Assembly (NCBI GenBank): GCA_016291405.1
Contig: JAEEXG010000008.1
Coordinates: 1 to 64,000 of the forward strand
DNA: 64,000 nt
Direction: 5' to 3'
From: Lachnospiraceae bacterium
Lineage (GTDB): Bacteria > Bacillota > Clostridia > Lachnospirales > Lachnospiraceae
This document shows, one piece after another, positions 1 to 8,175 of the stretch. Position 1 is the first letter of the stretch, and every line of letters starts with the position of its first letter. The position numbers and the translations under genes are program-made. The notes beneath the pieces are model-generated. The model had not been told where the DNA came from and ran no database searches. It saw nothing but the letters and a program-made list of their open reading frames with translations.

Positions 1-225
1 TATGAAAAAGGCTTTAGCGCTTACATAAACGGAAAAGAAACTACTATTAATAAAGTAGACTATGGCTTTATGGCAGTCCTTGCCCCGGAGGGCGAATCAA
101 CCATCGAATTTAAATACGAGCCTTCCCTTTATAAAGAAGGTAGACTATTCTCCCTCGCGGGAGTTATAATGCTCATAGTTTTATTAATCTTTATGCGCGA
201 TAAAAAAATCCAAAATTCCCCTTGA
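1..225 (+). CDS. C-terminal fragment of a YfhO-like membrane protein
   Basis: The frame is open from base 1 to a TGA at 223-225, so only about 74 C-terminal residues are in the window. The peptide has a beta-rich segment (YEKGFSAYINGKETTI, then an acidic EGESTIEFKYEP stretch), one hydrophobic helix and a basic tail. This resembles the C-terminal end of YfhO-family polytopic membrane proteins, which carry a periplasmic-type domain followed by a last membrane helix. In characterised Gram-positive relatives, YfhO glycosylates lipoteichoic acid. The fragment is too short to be sure of the family. Confidence 0.55.
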   Translation, partial: YEKGFSAYINGKETTINKVDYGFMAVLAPEGESTIEFKYEPSLYKEGRLFSLAGVIMLIVLLIFMRDKKIQNSP

Positions 226-250
226 CGAAGCAGGGGCGATATGGTAAAGT
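222..250 (+). promoter_or_regulatory. Promoter of rpmG-secE-nusG
   Basis: TTGACG (222-227), a 17-bp spacer and TAAAGT (245-250) preceded by an extended TGG. The -35 element overlaps the stop codon of the upstream gene. The leader to rpmG is about 70 nt. Confidence 0.6.
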
Positions 251-326
251 AATCGAGCAAAGAGATTTTAGGCTCTTTTTTTTATGTTAAAATTTTTAGA
301 TTATATATACGCGGAGGGACAATTTT

Positions 327-476
327 ATGCGTACAAAGATTACATTGGCATGTACAGAATGCAAACAGCGTAACTACAATACTACCAAGGATAAGAAGAC
401 ACATCCTGATCGTATGGAAACAAAGAAATACTGCAGATTCTGCAAGAAGCACACATTACACAAAGAAACAAAATAA
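327..476 (+). CDS. rpmG: 50S ribosomal protein L33 (zinc-binding form)
   Basis: A 49-residue protein beginning [17 protein letters not shown], too short for the ORF track. It has the two CxxC pairs (CTEC and CRFC) of the zinc-binding C+ type of L33. L33 sits near the E site of the large subunit. The start follows a GGAGGG site by about 10 nt. Its position directly before secE and nusG is the standard Firmicutes arrangement, and the three genes probably share the promoter at 222-250. Confidence 0.95.
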   Translation: MRTKITLACTECKQRNYNTTKDKKTHPDRMETKKYCRFCKKHTLHKETK

Positions 477-506
477 TCCGATCCGTACAAAGAGAAGGAG
501 CTTATC

Positions 507-707
507 ATGGCAGATTCCAATAAGAAAGAGAATAAACCCGGATTTTTTAAAACAGTTTCAGTTGAATTCAAGAAGATTGTTTGGCCTTCCAAAGAATCTG
601 TATTCAGACAGTCTGTTGCTGTTACGGCAATTGCTATCGTAGTAGGAATCCTTATTACCGTATTCGATTTCCTTATTCAGTACGGTATTAACTTTATCAC
701 ACAGTAA
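507..707 (+). CDS. secE: Preprotein translocase subunit SecE
   Basis: This 66-residue single-span SecE clamps SecY in the membrane translocon. The N-terminus is cytosolic and charged (MADSNKKENKPGFFKTVSVEFKKIVWPSKE), with the conserved amphipathic KKIVWPS segment that lies on the membrane surface. One transmembrane helix follows at about residues 35-60. This short one-helix form is usual in Gram-positives. An AAGGAG site precedes the ATG. It is encoded between rpmG and nusG, as in most Firmicutes. Confidence 0.97.
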   Translation: MADSNKKENKPGFFKTVSVEFKKIVWPSKESVFRQSVAVTAIAIVVGILITVFDFLIQYGINFITQ

Positions 708-721
708 AGTGGAGGCAATCT

Positions 722-1240
722 ATGGCAGAAGCTAACTGGTATGTAGCACATACCTATTCCGGATATGAAAACAAAGTGAAGGTTACACTTGAAAAAACTA
801 TTGCTAACCGTCACCTTGAAAACGAAATCCTTGAAGTAAGAGTTCCTCTTCAGGACGTAGTTGAAATGAAGGATGGCGTACGCAAGACTTCACAGAAGAA
901 AATGTTCCCCGGATATGTTTTGGTAAAGATGATCATGAACGACGACACATGGTATATCGTTAGAAATACTCGTGGTGTTACAGGTTTCGTTGGTCCCGGA
1001 TCCAAGCCGGTTCCTCTTACCGAAGCAGAGATGAAGCCCTTGGGCATTCGTATGGAGAATGTTTCTGTTGACTTTAAAGAAGGCGACACAATCGCTGTTG
1101 TTGCAGGTGTTTGGAAAGACACAGTCGGTGTTGTTACACGTATGGATTACAACAAGCAGACAGCAACAATCAATGTTGAGCTCTTCGGACGTGAAACACC
1201 TGTTGAAATCAGTTTCGCCGAAGTTCGCGCAATGAACTAA
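722..1240 (+). CDS. nusG: Transcription termination/antitermination factor NusG
   Basis: 172 residues. The N-terminal NGN domain begins NWYVAHTYSGYENKV and contains the RNA-polymerase-binding face (MFPGYVLVKM). The C-terminal KOW domain (GDTIAVVAGVWKDTVGVV) binds Rho or ribosomal protein S10. NusG modulates pausing and couples transcription to translation. The gene starts 14 nt after secE behind a GGAGGC site. Length and domain order are normal. Confidence 0.97.
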   Translation: MAEANWYVAHTYSGYENKVKVTLEKTIANRHLENEILEVRVPLQDVVEMKDGVRKTSQKKMFPGYVLVKMIMNDDTWYIVRNTRGVTGFVGPGSKPVPLTEAEMKPLGIRMENVSVDFKEGDTIAVVAGVWKDTVGVVTRMDYNKQTATINVELFGRETPVEISFAEVRAMN

Positions 1241-1245
1241 TTAAG

Positions 1246-1329
1246 ATATTTATAGCCTAGGCTTTAAATATAGAACCACTAACGTGGGAGTGTCTCCGGA
1301 TTCCCCGGATAAAAGACGCGCCTAACCAC
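1246..1329 (+). promoter_or_regulatory. Structured leader of rplK-rplA (probable L1-binding region)
   Basis: The nusG-rplK spacer is rich in structure. A near-perfect 26-bp dyad (1246-1271, arms ATATTTA/TAAATAT around AGCCTAGGCT) comes first. A compound hairpin follows: GTGG (1284-1287) pairs with CCAC (1326-1329), GTGTC with GACGC, and TCCGG with CCGGA around a 5-nt loop. CCAC at 1276-1279 can compete for the same GTGG, giving two alternative folds. A GTGGGAG...ACCACA layout before rplK is what I associate with L1-dependent autoregulation in Firmicutes. The function is inferred. Confidence 0.6.
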
Positions 1330-1350
1330 ATAAATATTAGGAGGTGCCAA

Positions 1351-1776
1351 ATGGCAAAGAAAGTAGAAGGTTATATCAAATTACAGATCGCTGCCGGCAA
1401 AGCAACACCTGCTCCCCCTGTTGGACCTGCACTTGGTCAGCACGGTGTAAACATCGTTGAGTTTACAAAGCAGTTCAATGCTAAGACAGCAGACATGGGC
1501 GACACAATCGTGCCCGTTATCATCACAGTATATGCAGACAGAAGCTTTAGTTTCATCACAAAGACTCCCCCTGCAGCAGTACTTATCAAGAAGGCTTGTA
1601 ACATTAAATCAGGTTCAGGCGTTCCCAACAAGACAAAGGTAGCTCAGATTTCAAAGGCTAAGCTTAAAGAAATTGCTGAAATCAAGATGAAAGATCTTAA
1701 CGCAGCAAGCCTTGAAGCAGCTATGAGCATGATCGCAGGAACATGCAGAAGCATGGGCGTAACAGTAGAAGAATAA
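1351..1776 (+). CDS. rplK: 50S ribosomal protein L11
   Basis: 141 residues, full length. The N-terminal domain carries the proline-rich motif [19 protein letters not shown], and the C-terminal rRNA-binding domain contains the GTCRSMGV motif. L11 binds the GTPase-associated centre of 23S rRNA, where elongation factors dock. An AGGAGG site precedes the ATG. It is co-transcribed with rplA 24 nt downstream and sits behind a structured leader. Confidence 0.98.
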   Translation: MAKKVEGYIKLQIAAGKATPAPPVGPALGQHGVNIVEFTKQFNAKTADMGDTIVPVIITVYADRSFSFITKTPPAAVLIKKACNIKSGSGVPNKTKVAQISKAKLKEIAEIKMKDLNAASLEAAMSMIAGTCRSMGVTVEE

Positions 1777-1800
1777 TAAGAGCTTAGGAGGATATTTAAA

Positions 1801-2490
1801 ATGAAACATGGTAAGAAATATGTTGAAGCAGCTAAGCTCGTAGATCGTTCTCAGTATTATGAGACAGCTGAAGCAATCGCTTTAGTTAAGAAGACAGCTA
1901 CTGCTAAGTTTGATGAAACAGTTGAATTACATTTAAGAACAGGTTGTGACGGACGTCATGCTGAACAGCAGATCCGTGGCGCAGTTGTTCTTCCCAACGG
2001 AACAGGTAAGACCGTTAAGGTTTTGGTTTTCGCTAAAGGACCCAAGGTTGACGAAGCTTTGGCAGCCGGTGCAGATTACGCAGGCGGAGACGAACTTATT
2101 CCCAAGATTCAGAACGAAGGATGGCTTGATTTCGACGTTGTTGTAGCAACACCTGATATGATGGGCGTTGTTGGACGTCTTGGTAAAGTTTTGGGACCTA
2201 AGGGATTAATGCCCAACCCCAAGGCCGGTACAGTAACAATGGACGTTACAAAGGCTGTTAACGATATTAAGGCTGGTAAGATTGAATACCGTCTTGATAA
2301 GGCTAACATCATCCACGTTCCCGTAGGTAAGGCTTCTTTCACAGAAGAACAGCTTACACAGAACTACAATGCACTTATGGATGCTATCTTAAAGGCTAAG
2401 CCCGCTGCATTAAAGGGTCAGTACATTAAGTCAGCTACATTGACAACAACAATGGGCCCCGGCGTACGTATGAGCGTTGCAAAGTTCTAA
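1801..2490 (+). CDS. rplA: 50S ribosomal protein L1
   Basis: 229 residues. The N-terminal segment contains the RNA-contacting [18 protein letters not shown] stretch, and the middle has the conserved [11 protein letters not shown] loop. L1 forms the mobile L1 stalk near the E site and commonly represses translation of its own rplKA mRNA. It is second gene after rplK, with an AGGAGG site 8 nt before the ATG. The next gene, rplJ, has its own promoter and leader. Confidence 0.98.
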   Translation: MKHGKKYVEAAKLVDRSQYYETAEAIALVKKTATAKFDETVELHLRTGCDGRHAEQQIRGAVVLPNGTGKTVKVLVFAKGPKVDEALAAGADYAGGDELIPKIQNEGWLDFDVVVATPDMMGVVGRLGKVLGPKGLMPNPKAGTVTMDVTKAVNDIKAGKIEYRLDKANIIHVPVGKASFTEEQLTQNYNALMDAILKAKPAALKGQYIKSATLTTTMGPGVRMSVAKF

Positions 2491-2502
2491 TCAATTAAAT
2501 AG

Positions 2503-2531
2503 TTGACACTTATTAATATATGTGTTAATTT
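2503..2531 (+). promoter_or_regulatory. Promoter of rplJ-rplL
   Basis: TTGACA (2503-2508), a 17-bp spacer and TAATTT (2526-2531) with an extended TGT just upstream. Transcription would start just ahead of the L10 leader. Confidence 0.65.
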
Positions 2532-2535
2532 ATAC

Positions 2536-2672
2536 AAGGCCGAAGACAGTAGGTGAAGGATTTAACCTTCGTAAGATGACCGCCTACCGAGGAACCAGTA
2601 AGTATTGTTATTTACACCTCTCTGTCTTTAGGCAGAGAGGTTTTCTTTTATACAGAAATACTTCCTGTTCGG
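2536..2672 (+). promoter_or_regulatory. L10 ribosomal leader with intrinsic attenuator
   Basis: This has the recognisable L10 leader core, GCCGAAGACAGTAGGTG ... TTAACCTTCG ... GACCGCCTACCGAGG, which mimics the L10 site on 23S rRNA. Downstream is a strong intrinsic terminator (CCTCTCTG 2617-2624, CAGAGAGG 2633-2640, then TTTTCTTTT). An outer helix, AAGTATT (2600-2606) with AATACTT (2657-2663), plus flanking CAG/CTG and CCGA/TCGG pairs, could enclose the terminator. When free L10(L12)n binds the core, expression of rplJL should drop. The mechanism is known for the family and inferred here. Confidence 0.88.
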
Positions 2673-2696
2673 CAAATTTTATAAGGAGGTAAGAAA

Positions 2697-3329
2697 ATGG
2701 CTAGTGCTAATCAGTCTATCAAAGACGCAAAGGCCGCAATTGTTGCTGAGATTTCTGAACAGATCAAAGACGCTGAATCAATCGTAGTTGTTGACTACAG
2801 AGGTCTTACAGTTGCTCAGGATACTGCTCTCAGAAAAGCATTCCGTGAAGAAGGTGTTACATACAAGGTTTACAAGAACACATTCATCACAAGCGCAATT
2901 AAAGGCACAGCATTCGAGTCTATCGGTGAATACCTTGAAGGACCTACAGCTATCGCTATCGGCAGAGCTGATGCTACAGCTCCCGCTAGAGTACTTGGTA
3001 AGTTCGTTAAGGAAGCAGATAAGCTTGAAATCAAAGGTGGCGTTGTAGAAGGAACACTTTACGACGCAAAGGGAATCACAGCTATCGCAGCAATCCCTTC
3101 AAGAGACGAGTTACTCTCCAAGTTGCTTGGAAGCTTACAGTCTCCTATTACAAACTTCGCTCGTGTTATGAATCAGTTGGCAGAAAAAGGTGGCGCATCC
3201 GCTACAGCTAACGAAGCACCTGTAGAAGCAAAAGAAGAAGCTCCCGCTGAGGAAGCAAAGGCAGAAGCACCTGCAGAAGCTCCTGTAGAAGAAGCTAAGG
3301 CAGAAGCAGAAGCAACAACAGAGGCGTAA
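2697..3329 (+). CDS. rplJ: 50S ribosomal protein L10 with extended acidic-alanine tail
   Basis: 210 residues, about 40 longer than the usual ~170. Residues 1-170 are ordinary L10 (IVVVDYRGLTVAQ near the N-terminus, then the helix that binds L7/L12 dimers). The remainder is a low-complexity tail of EAPAEEAKAEAP-like repeats. L10 anchors the L12 stalk. The tail is probably disordered, and similar tails occur in some Clostridia. The gene lies behind the L10 leader and is followed by rplL. Confidence 0.97.
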   Translation: MASANQSIKDAKAAIVAEISEQIKDAESIVVVDYRGLTVAQDTALRKAFREEGVTYKVYKNTFITSAIKGTAFESIGEYLEGPTAIAIGRADATAPARVLGKFVKEADKLEIKGGVVEGTLYDAKGITAIAAIPSRDELLSKLLGSLQSPITNFARVMNQLAEKGGASATANEAPVEAKEEAPAEEAKAEAPAEAPVEEAKAEAEATTEA

Positions 3330-3378
3330 GCTCTCAAACATGACATTAACAATTTTTAATTAAATGGAGGATTTTAAA

Positions 3379-3750
3379 ATGGCTAAATTAACAGCTCAGG
3401 AACTCATTGATGCTATCAAAGAGTTATCCGTTATGGAATTAAATGACTTAGTAAAAGCTTGTGAAGAAGAATTCGGCGTATCTGCAGCAGCAGGCGTTGT
3501 AGTTGCAGCAGCAGGTCCTGCAGCAGCAGCTGAAGAAAAGAGTGAATTCGACGTTGAACTTACAGAAGTTGGCGCTGAAAAGGTTAAGGTTATCAAGGTT
3601 GTACGTGAAGCTACAGGTCTTGGACTTAAGGAAGCAAAGGATCTTGTTGAAGCAGCTCCCAAGGTAATTAAGGAAGCAGCTGCTAAGGCTGATGCTGAAG
3701 CATTAAAGAAGTCTCTTGAAGAAGCTGGCGCTAAGGTTACTCTTAAGTAA
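3379..3750 (+). CDS. rplL: 50S ribosomal protein L7/L12
   Basis: 123 residues from the ATG at 3379. The ORF-track start at 3364 is wrong because it begins at the GGAGG ribosome binding site. The protein has an N-terminal dimerisation domain, an alanine-rich hinge ([17 protein letters not shown]) and a C-terminal factor-binding domain ([21 protein letters not shown]). It is the multi-copy stalk protein that recruits translational GTPases. A strong terminator follows. Confidence 0.97.
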   Translation: MAKLTAQELIDAIKELSVMELNDLVKACEEEFGVSAAAGVVVAAAGPAAAAEEKSEFDVELTEVGAEKVKVIKVVREATGLGLKEAKDLVEAAPKVIKEAAAKADAEALKKSLEEAGAKVTLK

Positions 3751-3772
3751 TTTTACCCCTTATAAAGAATTT

Positions 3773-3808
3773 AAAGCTCATGTCGTAAGACATGAGCTTT
3801 TTATTTTG
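3773..3808 (+). terminator. Terminator of rplJL
   Basis: A 12-bp stem AAAGCTCATGTC/GACATGAGCTTT with a GTAA tetraloop, followed by TTTTTATTTT. Confidence 0.92.
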
Positions 3809-3814
3809 CTATAT

Positions 3815-4258
3815 TTACCATTGATGAGTGATAAGATAATGCGTCAGATTGTGACGGGTGTGAACATAGGGAATTCTGTTAGGATAGTAGTTTATCATCA
3901 TGTAGATAAAGTATATTAAAGTAATTGCCAAAACAGCTATCAATAGAAAGTCTGTAATTTTATACCTTTTTCCGATTATGTATCTTGTGATAAAAAGCCA
4001 GATTAAAAAGGCTAACCACAAAACGCCCATTGCGTTAATTGTTATGGCTTCTTGAAACCGAAATGAAAGTAAATATTTCATTGACCGTGTGATTCCGCAT
4101 CCCGGGCAGGGGAGACCGAATACCAATACAAAGGGACAGGCGGAGCCAAAGAAATAAATGGTGGTAAACCTGTACACCAAATACGCCAAAACCGCAATCC
4201 AATAATCTTTTATATCGTTAAAAATCCTATGGCCTATCGCCTTTATTTTTTCTTTCAT
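3815..4258 (-). CDS. DUF2752-type small membrane protein
   Basis: 147 residues from the ATG at 4258. The longer ORF in the track uses a TTG codon at 4297. Neither start has a good ribosome binding site, but a TATAAT on this strand lies just upstream of the ATG, so a very short or leaderless mRNA is possible. The protein has about three membrane helices and the CPFVLVFGLPCPGCGITRS motif typical of DUF2752, with paired cysteines at the membrane edge. The family has no established function. It is convergent with rplJL and divergent from the next gene. Confidence 0.75.
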   Translation of the reverse strand: MKEKIKAIGHRIFNDIKDYWIAVLAYLVYRFTTIYFFGSACPFVLVFGLPCPGCGITRSMKYLLSFRFQEAITINAMGVLWLAFLIWLFITRYIIGKRYKITDFLLIAVLAITLIYFIYMMINYYPNRIPYVHTRHNLTHYLITHQW

Positions 4259-4299
4259 AGACACAATTATATAGTAAAAATATTTCTTTGCATACAAAC

Positions 4300-4349
4300 T
4301 TATCCACAGGGGAAAAATAAAATAGATTTTTTTGAATAATTATCCACAA
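4300..4349 (+). promoter_or_regulatory. Two perfect DnaA boxes
   Basis: TTATCCACA occurs at 4300-4308 and again at 4341-4349, same orientation, 41 bp apart (about four helical turns). Both lie in the intergenic region between two divergent genes. This is the high-affinity DnaA box consensus. No dnaA, dnaN or other origin gene is nearby, so a titration or regulatory role is likelier than an origin. Confidence 0.7.
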
Positions 4350-4415
4350 AGAACTTGATTAAGAAAGAGTTTCTTGGTAACCTAATAAAAAGAAGACTCA
4401 TACGGGGGTATAGTT

Positions 4416-4790
4416 ATGGACGAATTTCAACAGAATAATTTTACGGAAGGTGAGGCTCCGAAGGCACCCAATGCCCCAACCTTTGAAAGAGAGGCGGCAC
4501 CTTCATACAACGGTACACCGAGCAACACACCGGTATATACCGAAGAACCTGTTTCTTTGGGAACATGGATTGGAATGTTACTTTTGGGATTTGTCCCTTG
4601 TGTGAATTTGATAATGCTTTTTGTTTGGGCTTTTTCTGAAGGAAAGAAATCACGTCAGAACTGGGCGAGAGCAAGTCTTATTGTAACAGCCATCGGCGTG
4701 GCGCTTTACTTCATTTTTATACTTGTATTCGGAGCTGCATTTGTTGCGGCGGTTTCTTCAAACTTATCGGATTTACAAGGATATATGTAA
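4416..4790 (+). CDS. Small membrane protein with disordered N-terminus
   Basis: 124 residues. The first ~45 are polar and rich in Pro, Glu and Asn (for example EGEAPKAPNAPTFEREAAP), with no signal peptide. Two hydrophobic helices follow (about residues 49-72 and 87-115) joined by a basic loop, SEGKKSRQNWARAS. The layout resembles small uncharacterised Firmicutes proteins in which a flexible cytosolic arm precedes two membrane spans. I do not recognise a family with a known function. It is a single gene, preceded by DnaA boxes and closed by its own terminator. Confidence 0.75.
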   Translation: MDEFQQNNFTEGEAPKAPNAPTFEREAAPSYNGTPSNTPVYTEEPVSLGTWIGMLLLGFVPCVNLIMLFVWAFSEGKKSRQNWARASLIVTAIGVALYFIFILVFGAAFVAAVSSNLSDLQGYM

Positions 4791-4795
4791 GATTT

Positions 4796-4826
4796 AAGCC
4801 TCCTTTAAAAGAAGGAGGCTTTTTAT
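4796..4826 (+). terminator. Intrinsic terminator
   Basis: AAGCCTCCTT pairs with AAGGAGGCTT around a short A-rich loop, followed by TTTTTAT. Confidence 0.9.
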
Positions 4827-4851
4827 ATGTTTAGATTAAAGGAAGAATAAA

Positions 4852-5733
4852 ATGTGGATTGCAGATAACTGGAAAGATTATGAAATATTGGATACATCCG
4901 ACGGCGAAAAGCTTGAAAGATGGGGTAAATATATCTTGCTTCGCCCAGATCCCCAGGTTATTTGGAAAAGCGATAAAAAGAATAAAAACTGGAAATCCTT
5001 AAACGGCCACTATCACAGAAGTTCTAAAGGCGGTGGCGAATGGGAATTCTTTGACCTTCCTAACGAGTGGCAGATTTCCTATGCTAATGGCGCTAAGTTT
5101 AACTTAAAGCCTTTTGCTTTTAAACATACAGGATTGTTTCCTGAGCAGGCGGTTAACTGGGATTGGTTTTCTTCTATAATAAAGAGAGAAAAAGAAACAA
5201 ACCCCGATAAGCCCATTAAGGTATTAAACCTCTTTGCCTATACAGGCGGCGCAACTATTGCGGCTTCTTTAGCCGGAGCTGAAGTAACTCACGTTGATGC
5301 TTCAAAAGGAATGGTTCAATGGGCCAAAGAAAATGCCGAAGTCTCAGGCCTTAAAGATGCAAAGATAAGATGGCTTGTGGATGACTGCGTAAAGTTTGTT
5401 GAAAGAGAAATCCGTCGCGGTAATAAATACGATGCAATTATTATGGATCCCCCTTCGTACGGAAGAGGACCTAAAGGAGAAATCTGGAAGATAGAAGAAA
5501 GCATCTATCCCTTTGTGGAGCTTTGCGAACAGATTCTTTCCGATGATGCTGTTTTCTTTCTTATAAACAGTTACACAACAGGACTTCAGCCCGCTGTTTT
5601 ATCCTATATGATAAACATGGCAATAAACAAAAAACACAAAGGTGTTGTGAAAGCCGATGAAATCGGAATACCGGTAACTGAAACAGGCCTTGTGCTTCCC
5701 TGCGGTGCCAGCGGAAGATGGATGAAAGAATAA
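4852..5733 (+). CDS. Class I SAM-dependent methyltransferase (RlmI/RlmK-like)
   Basis: 293 residues. The SAM-binding motif I is LNLFAYTGGATIAASLAGA, motif II contains the acidic VDASKGM, and the catalytic-site motif is DPPSYGRGPKG. The NPPF/DPPSYG-type motif and overall layout are those of the family that includes rRNA C5-cytosine and guanine methyltransferases, but it lacks the N-terminal PUA domain of RlmI. The target, probably rRNA, is inferred. The start follows AAAGGAAG. It appears to be a single gene. Confidence 0.85.
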   Translation: MWIADNWKDYEILDTSDGEKLERWGKYILLRPDPQVIWKSDKKNKNWKSLNGHYHRSSKGGGEWEFFDLPNEWQISYANGAKFNLKPFAFKHTGLFPEQAVNWDWFSSIIKREKETNPDKPIKVLNLFAYTGGATIAASLAGAEVTHVDASKGMVQWAKENAEVSGLKDAKIRWLVDDCVKFVEREIRRGNKYDAIIMDPPSYGRGPKGEIWKIEESIYPFVELCEQILSDDAVFFLINSYTTGLQPAVLSYMINMAINKKHKGVVKADEIGIPVTETGLVLPCGASGRWMKE

Positions 5734-5757
5734 ATTAAAAAAATTTTAAAATAGGGG

Positions 5758-5786
5758 TTGCTTTTTACATTGATTTGTAGTAATAT
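5758..5786 (+). promoter_or_regulatory. Promoter of the S10 superoperon
   Basis: TTGCTT (5758-5763), a 17-bp spacer and TAATAT (5781-5786). Predicted transcription start is near 5793. Confidence 0.75.
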
Positions 5787-5789
5787 AGC

Positions 5790-6091
5790 ACTTGCTGTGG
5801 CATAGATAGCTATGAAGCGTGAGGTTGCTGCAGGTGGTAAGTACAATATCACATGCAGGTTTTCCGTGGAGCGAATGTCAAGTTTAAGAAACTGACGACA
5901 AGGTCACTGTACAAAGCAACTGTCTACAATATAGTAGAAACGACGTGCTAATGTCGCTTGCTTTGATTGAGAAGAATACAGCTTATGTGTTCTTCAAAAT
6001 TTTTGAGCATGCAGGACACGCACGGGAGAGTGTACAGTCGCCACTTGTCGTACTTAGCTTTCTAAAGTACGAAAAGGAGGAGACTTTTTTT
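5790..6091 (+). promoter_or_regulatory. Long structured 5' leader of rpsJ
   Basis: About 300 nt between the promoter and rpsJ contain no credible ORF. The in-frame extension of rpsJ in the track has no ribosome binding site. Visible folds include CATAG/CTATG around ATAG near 5810 and an 8-bp stem TCGTACTT (6048-6055)/AAGTACGA (6065-6072) ending two bases before the rpsJ AAGGAGG site. The second stem is well placed to control ribosome access. The sequence looks conserved-RNA-like (GCGTGAGGTTGCTGC). Autoregulation by a ribosomal protein such as L4 is a reasonable inference, not shown. Confidence 0.6.
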
Positions 6092-6403
6092 ATGGCAAGT
6101 CAAGTAATGAGAATCACACTCAAGGCATATGATCATCAGTTGGTTGATGCATCTGCCAAGAAAATCATCGAGACCGTTAAAAAGAACGGATCTCAGGTAA
6201 GTGGACCTGTTCCGCTTCCTACTAAAAAGGAAGTTGTAACAATTCTTCGTGCTGTTCATAAGTACAAAGATTCCAGAGAACAGTTCGAACAGAGAACCCA
6301 CAAGAGACTCATCGATATCATTACACCTACACCTAAGACTGTCGAGGCACTTCAGAGATTAGAAATGCCTGCAGGTGTAAGCATCGATATCAAGATGAAA
6401 TAA
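6092..6403 (+). CDS. rpsJ: 30S ribosomal protein S10
   Basis: 103 residues from the ATG at 6092, which follows AAGGAGG. The track's earlier start at 5945 lies in the leader. The conserved start [21 protein letters not shown] and the loop [20 protein letters not shown] identify S10. It is a small-subunit head protein that also pairs with NusG (encoded at 722-1240) and NusB in transcription-translation coupling. It is the first gene of the superoperon. Confidence 0.97.
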   Translation: MASQVMRITLKAYDHQLVDASAKKIIETVKKNGSQVSGPVPLPTKKEVVTILRAVHKYKDSREQFEQRTHKRLIDIITPTPKTVEALQRLEMPAGVSIDIKMK

Positions 6404-6484
6404 GTAACACATTAATTAAGAAACAAACCTCTACACTAGAATGAATGCGAATGCATTCCGCTGTAGACAAAAGGAGGAAAACAA

Positions 6485-7168
6485 ATGAAAAAAGCTATAT
6501 TAGCTACAAAAGTCGGAATGACTCAAATCTTCAATGAAGACGGATCATTAGTACCCGTTACTGTACTTCAGGCAGGCCCTTGTGTTGTAACACAGGTTAA
6601 GACAGTTGAAAACGATGGTTATGAAGCTGTTCAGGTTGGTTTTGCTGAGAAGAAAGAAAGAATCATCAACAAAGATGCTAACGGCAAGAAAGAATATGTT
6701 CATGCTCATGGCGTAAACAAGGCTATGAAGGGACACTTCGACAAGGCCGGCACTACTACAAAGAGATACGTAAGAGAGTTTAAACTTGAAAACGTAAGCG
6801 ACTATGCACTTGGCGCTGAAATCAAGGCTGACATCTTCGCAGCAGGCGATAAGATCGATGCTACCGCTATTTCAAAGGGTAAAGGATTCCAGGGCGCAAT
6901 CAAGAGATTAGGTCAGCACAGAGGACCTATGAAGCATGGTTCCAAGTTCCATCGTCACCAGGGTTCCAACGGTGCATGTTCTTCACCCAGCCGTGTATTC
7001 AAGGGAAAAGGAATGCCCGGTCATATGGGACACGTAAAGGTTACAGTTCAGAACCTTGAAGTAGTAAGAGTTGATGCTGAAAATAACCTTTTACTTGTTA
7101 AGGGTGCAGTACCCGGACCCAAGAAAGCCTTGGTTACAATCAAAGAAACCGTTAAGGCTAACGCTTAA
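6485..7168 (+). CDS. rplC: 50S ribosomal protein L3
   Basis: 227 residues, with the start [16 protein letters not shown] and the conserved loop [18 protein letters not shown]-like region that reaches toward the peptidyl transferase centre. An AAAGGAGG site precedes the ATG. In the 81-nt spacer after rpsJ, TCTACA (6430-6435)/TGTAGA (6462-6467) and GAATG/CATTC form a stem-loop just before this site, perhaps tuning translation. Confidence 0.97.
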   Translation: MKKAILATKVGMTQIFNEDGSLVPVTVLQAGPCVVTQVKTVENDGYEAVQVGFAEKKERIINKDANGKKEYVHAHGVNKAMKGHFDKAGTTTKRYVREFKLENVSDYALGAEIKADIFAAGDKIDATAISKGKGFQGAIKRLGQHRGPMKHGSKFHRHQGSNGACSSPSRVFKGKGMPGHMGHVKVTVQNLEVVRVDAENNLLLVKGAVPGPKKALVTIKETVKANA

Positions 7169-7194
7169 TAAAGATCGGAAGGAGGACCATTAAG

Positions 7195-7815
7195 ATGGCA
7201 AAAGTAGCTGTTTATAATATGGAAGGCAAGGAAGTTGAAAAGATCGACTTAAGCGATGCAGTATTCGGTGTAGAAGTTAACGAACATCTCGTACACATGG
7301 CTGTCGTACAACAGCTTGCAAATAATCGTCAGGGAACACAGAAAGCAAAGACACGTTCTGAAGTTTCCGGTGGCGGAAGAAAACCTTGGAGACAGAAAGG
7401 AACCGGACATGCTCGTCAGGGTTCAACAAGATCTCCTCAGTGGACAGGAGGCGGTGTTGTATTCGCTCCCGTTCCCAGAGACTATTCCTTCAAGCTTAAC
7501 AAGAAGGAAAAGAGAGCAGCTTTACAGTCAGCTCTTACAAGCCGTTTACAGGCTGACAAGTTAATCGTTGTAAATGAACTTAAGCTTGATGAAATCAAGA
7601 CAAAGAACTTTGCAAACGTAATGAAGAACTTAAAGGTTGAAAAGGGACTTGTTGTTTTGGCAGATAACGATGCTAACGTTGTTCTTTCAGCTAAGAACGT
7701 AGCAAATGTTGATACAACACTTGTAAACCAGATCAACGTATATGACATCATGAAGGGCGGCACCATTGTTCTTACAAAGGACGCAGCCAAGAAGATCGAG
7801 GAGGTGTACGCATAA
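7195..7815 (+). CDS. rplD: 50S ribosomal protein L4
   Basis: 206 residues. The long extended loop contains [26 protein letters not shown], which lines the peptide exit tunnel with L22. In many bacteria L4 also represses the S10 operon. Its stop codon overlaps the rplW start by one base (TAATG), which indicates translational coupling. Confidence 0.97.
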   Translation: MAKVAVYNMEGKEVEKIDLSDAVFGVEVNEHLVHMAVVQQLANNRQGTQKAKTRSEVSGGGRKPWRQKGTGHARQGSTRSPQWTGGGVVFAPVPRDYSFKLNKKEKRAALQSALTSRLQADKLIVVNELKLDEIKTKNFANVMKNLKVEKGLVVLADNDANVVLSAKNVANVDTTLVNQINVYDIMKGGTIVLTKDAAKKIEEVYA

Positions 7816-8114
7816 TGGCAGCAATTCAGTACTATGACGTAATCCTTAAGCCTGTACTTACTGAAAAGTCTATGGCAGGCATGGGTGAGAAAAAATACAC
7901 ATTCCTTGTACACACTGATGCAAACAAGACTCAGATCAAGGAAGCTGTTGAAAAAATGTTCGCAGGAACAAAGGTTAAGCGCGTAAACACAGTTAACTAT
8001 GACGGAAAGTCAAAGAGACGTGGCGCTACAGTAGGTAAGACAGCAGCAACAAAGAAGGCAGTAGTTTGGTTAACAGAAGACAGCAAGGATATCGAAATCT
8101 TTGCAGGTTTATAA
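7815..8114 (+). CDS. rplW: 50S ribosomal protein L23
   Basis: 99 residues, with the typical start [19 protein letters not shown]23 lies at the tunnel exit and docks trigger factor and SRP. It overlaps rplD by one base. The upstream GATCGAGGAGGTG inside rplD serves as ribosome binding site. Confidence 0.97.
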   Translation: MAAIQYYDVILKPVLTEKSMAGMGEKKYTFLVHTDANKTQIKEAVEKMFAGTKVKRVNTVNYDGKSKRRGATVGKTAATKKAVVWLTEDSKDIEIFAGL

Positions 8115-8175
8115 GATAGGCCTTCACACTATACGCAATAAAGCGTGATAACAAATAATCAAAGGAGATAAAGAA

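Noticed and set aside
5945-6091. N-terminal extension of rpsJ in the ORF track
   Set aside because: No ribosome binding site, the region folds as leader RNA, and S10 homologues start at the MASQVM ATG.
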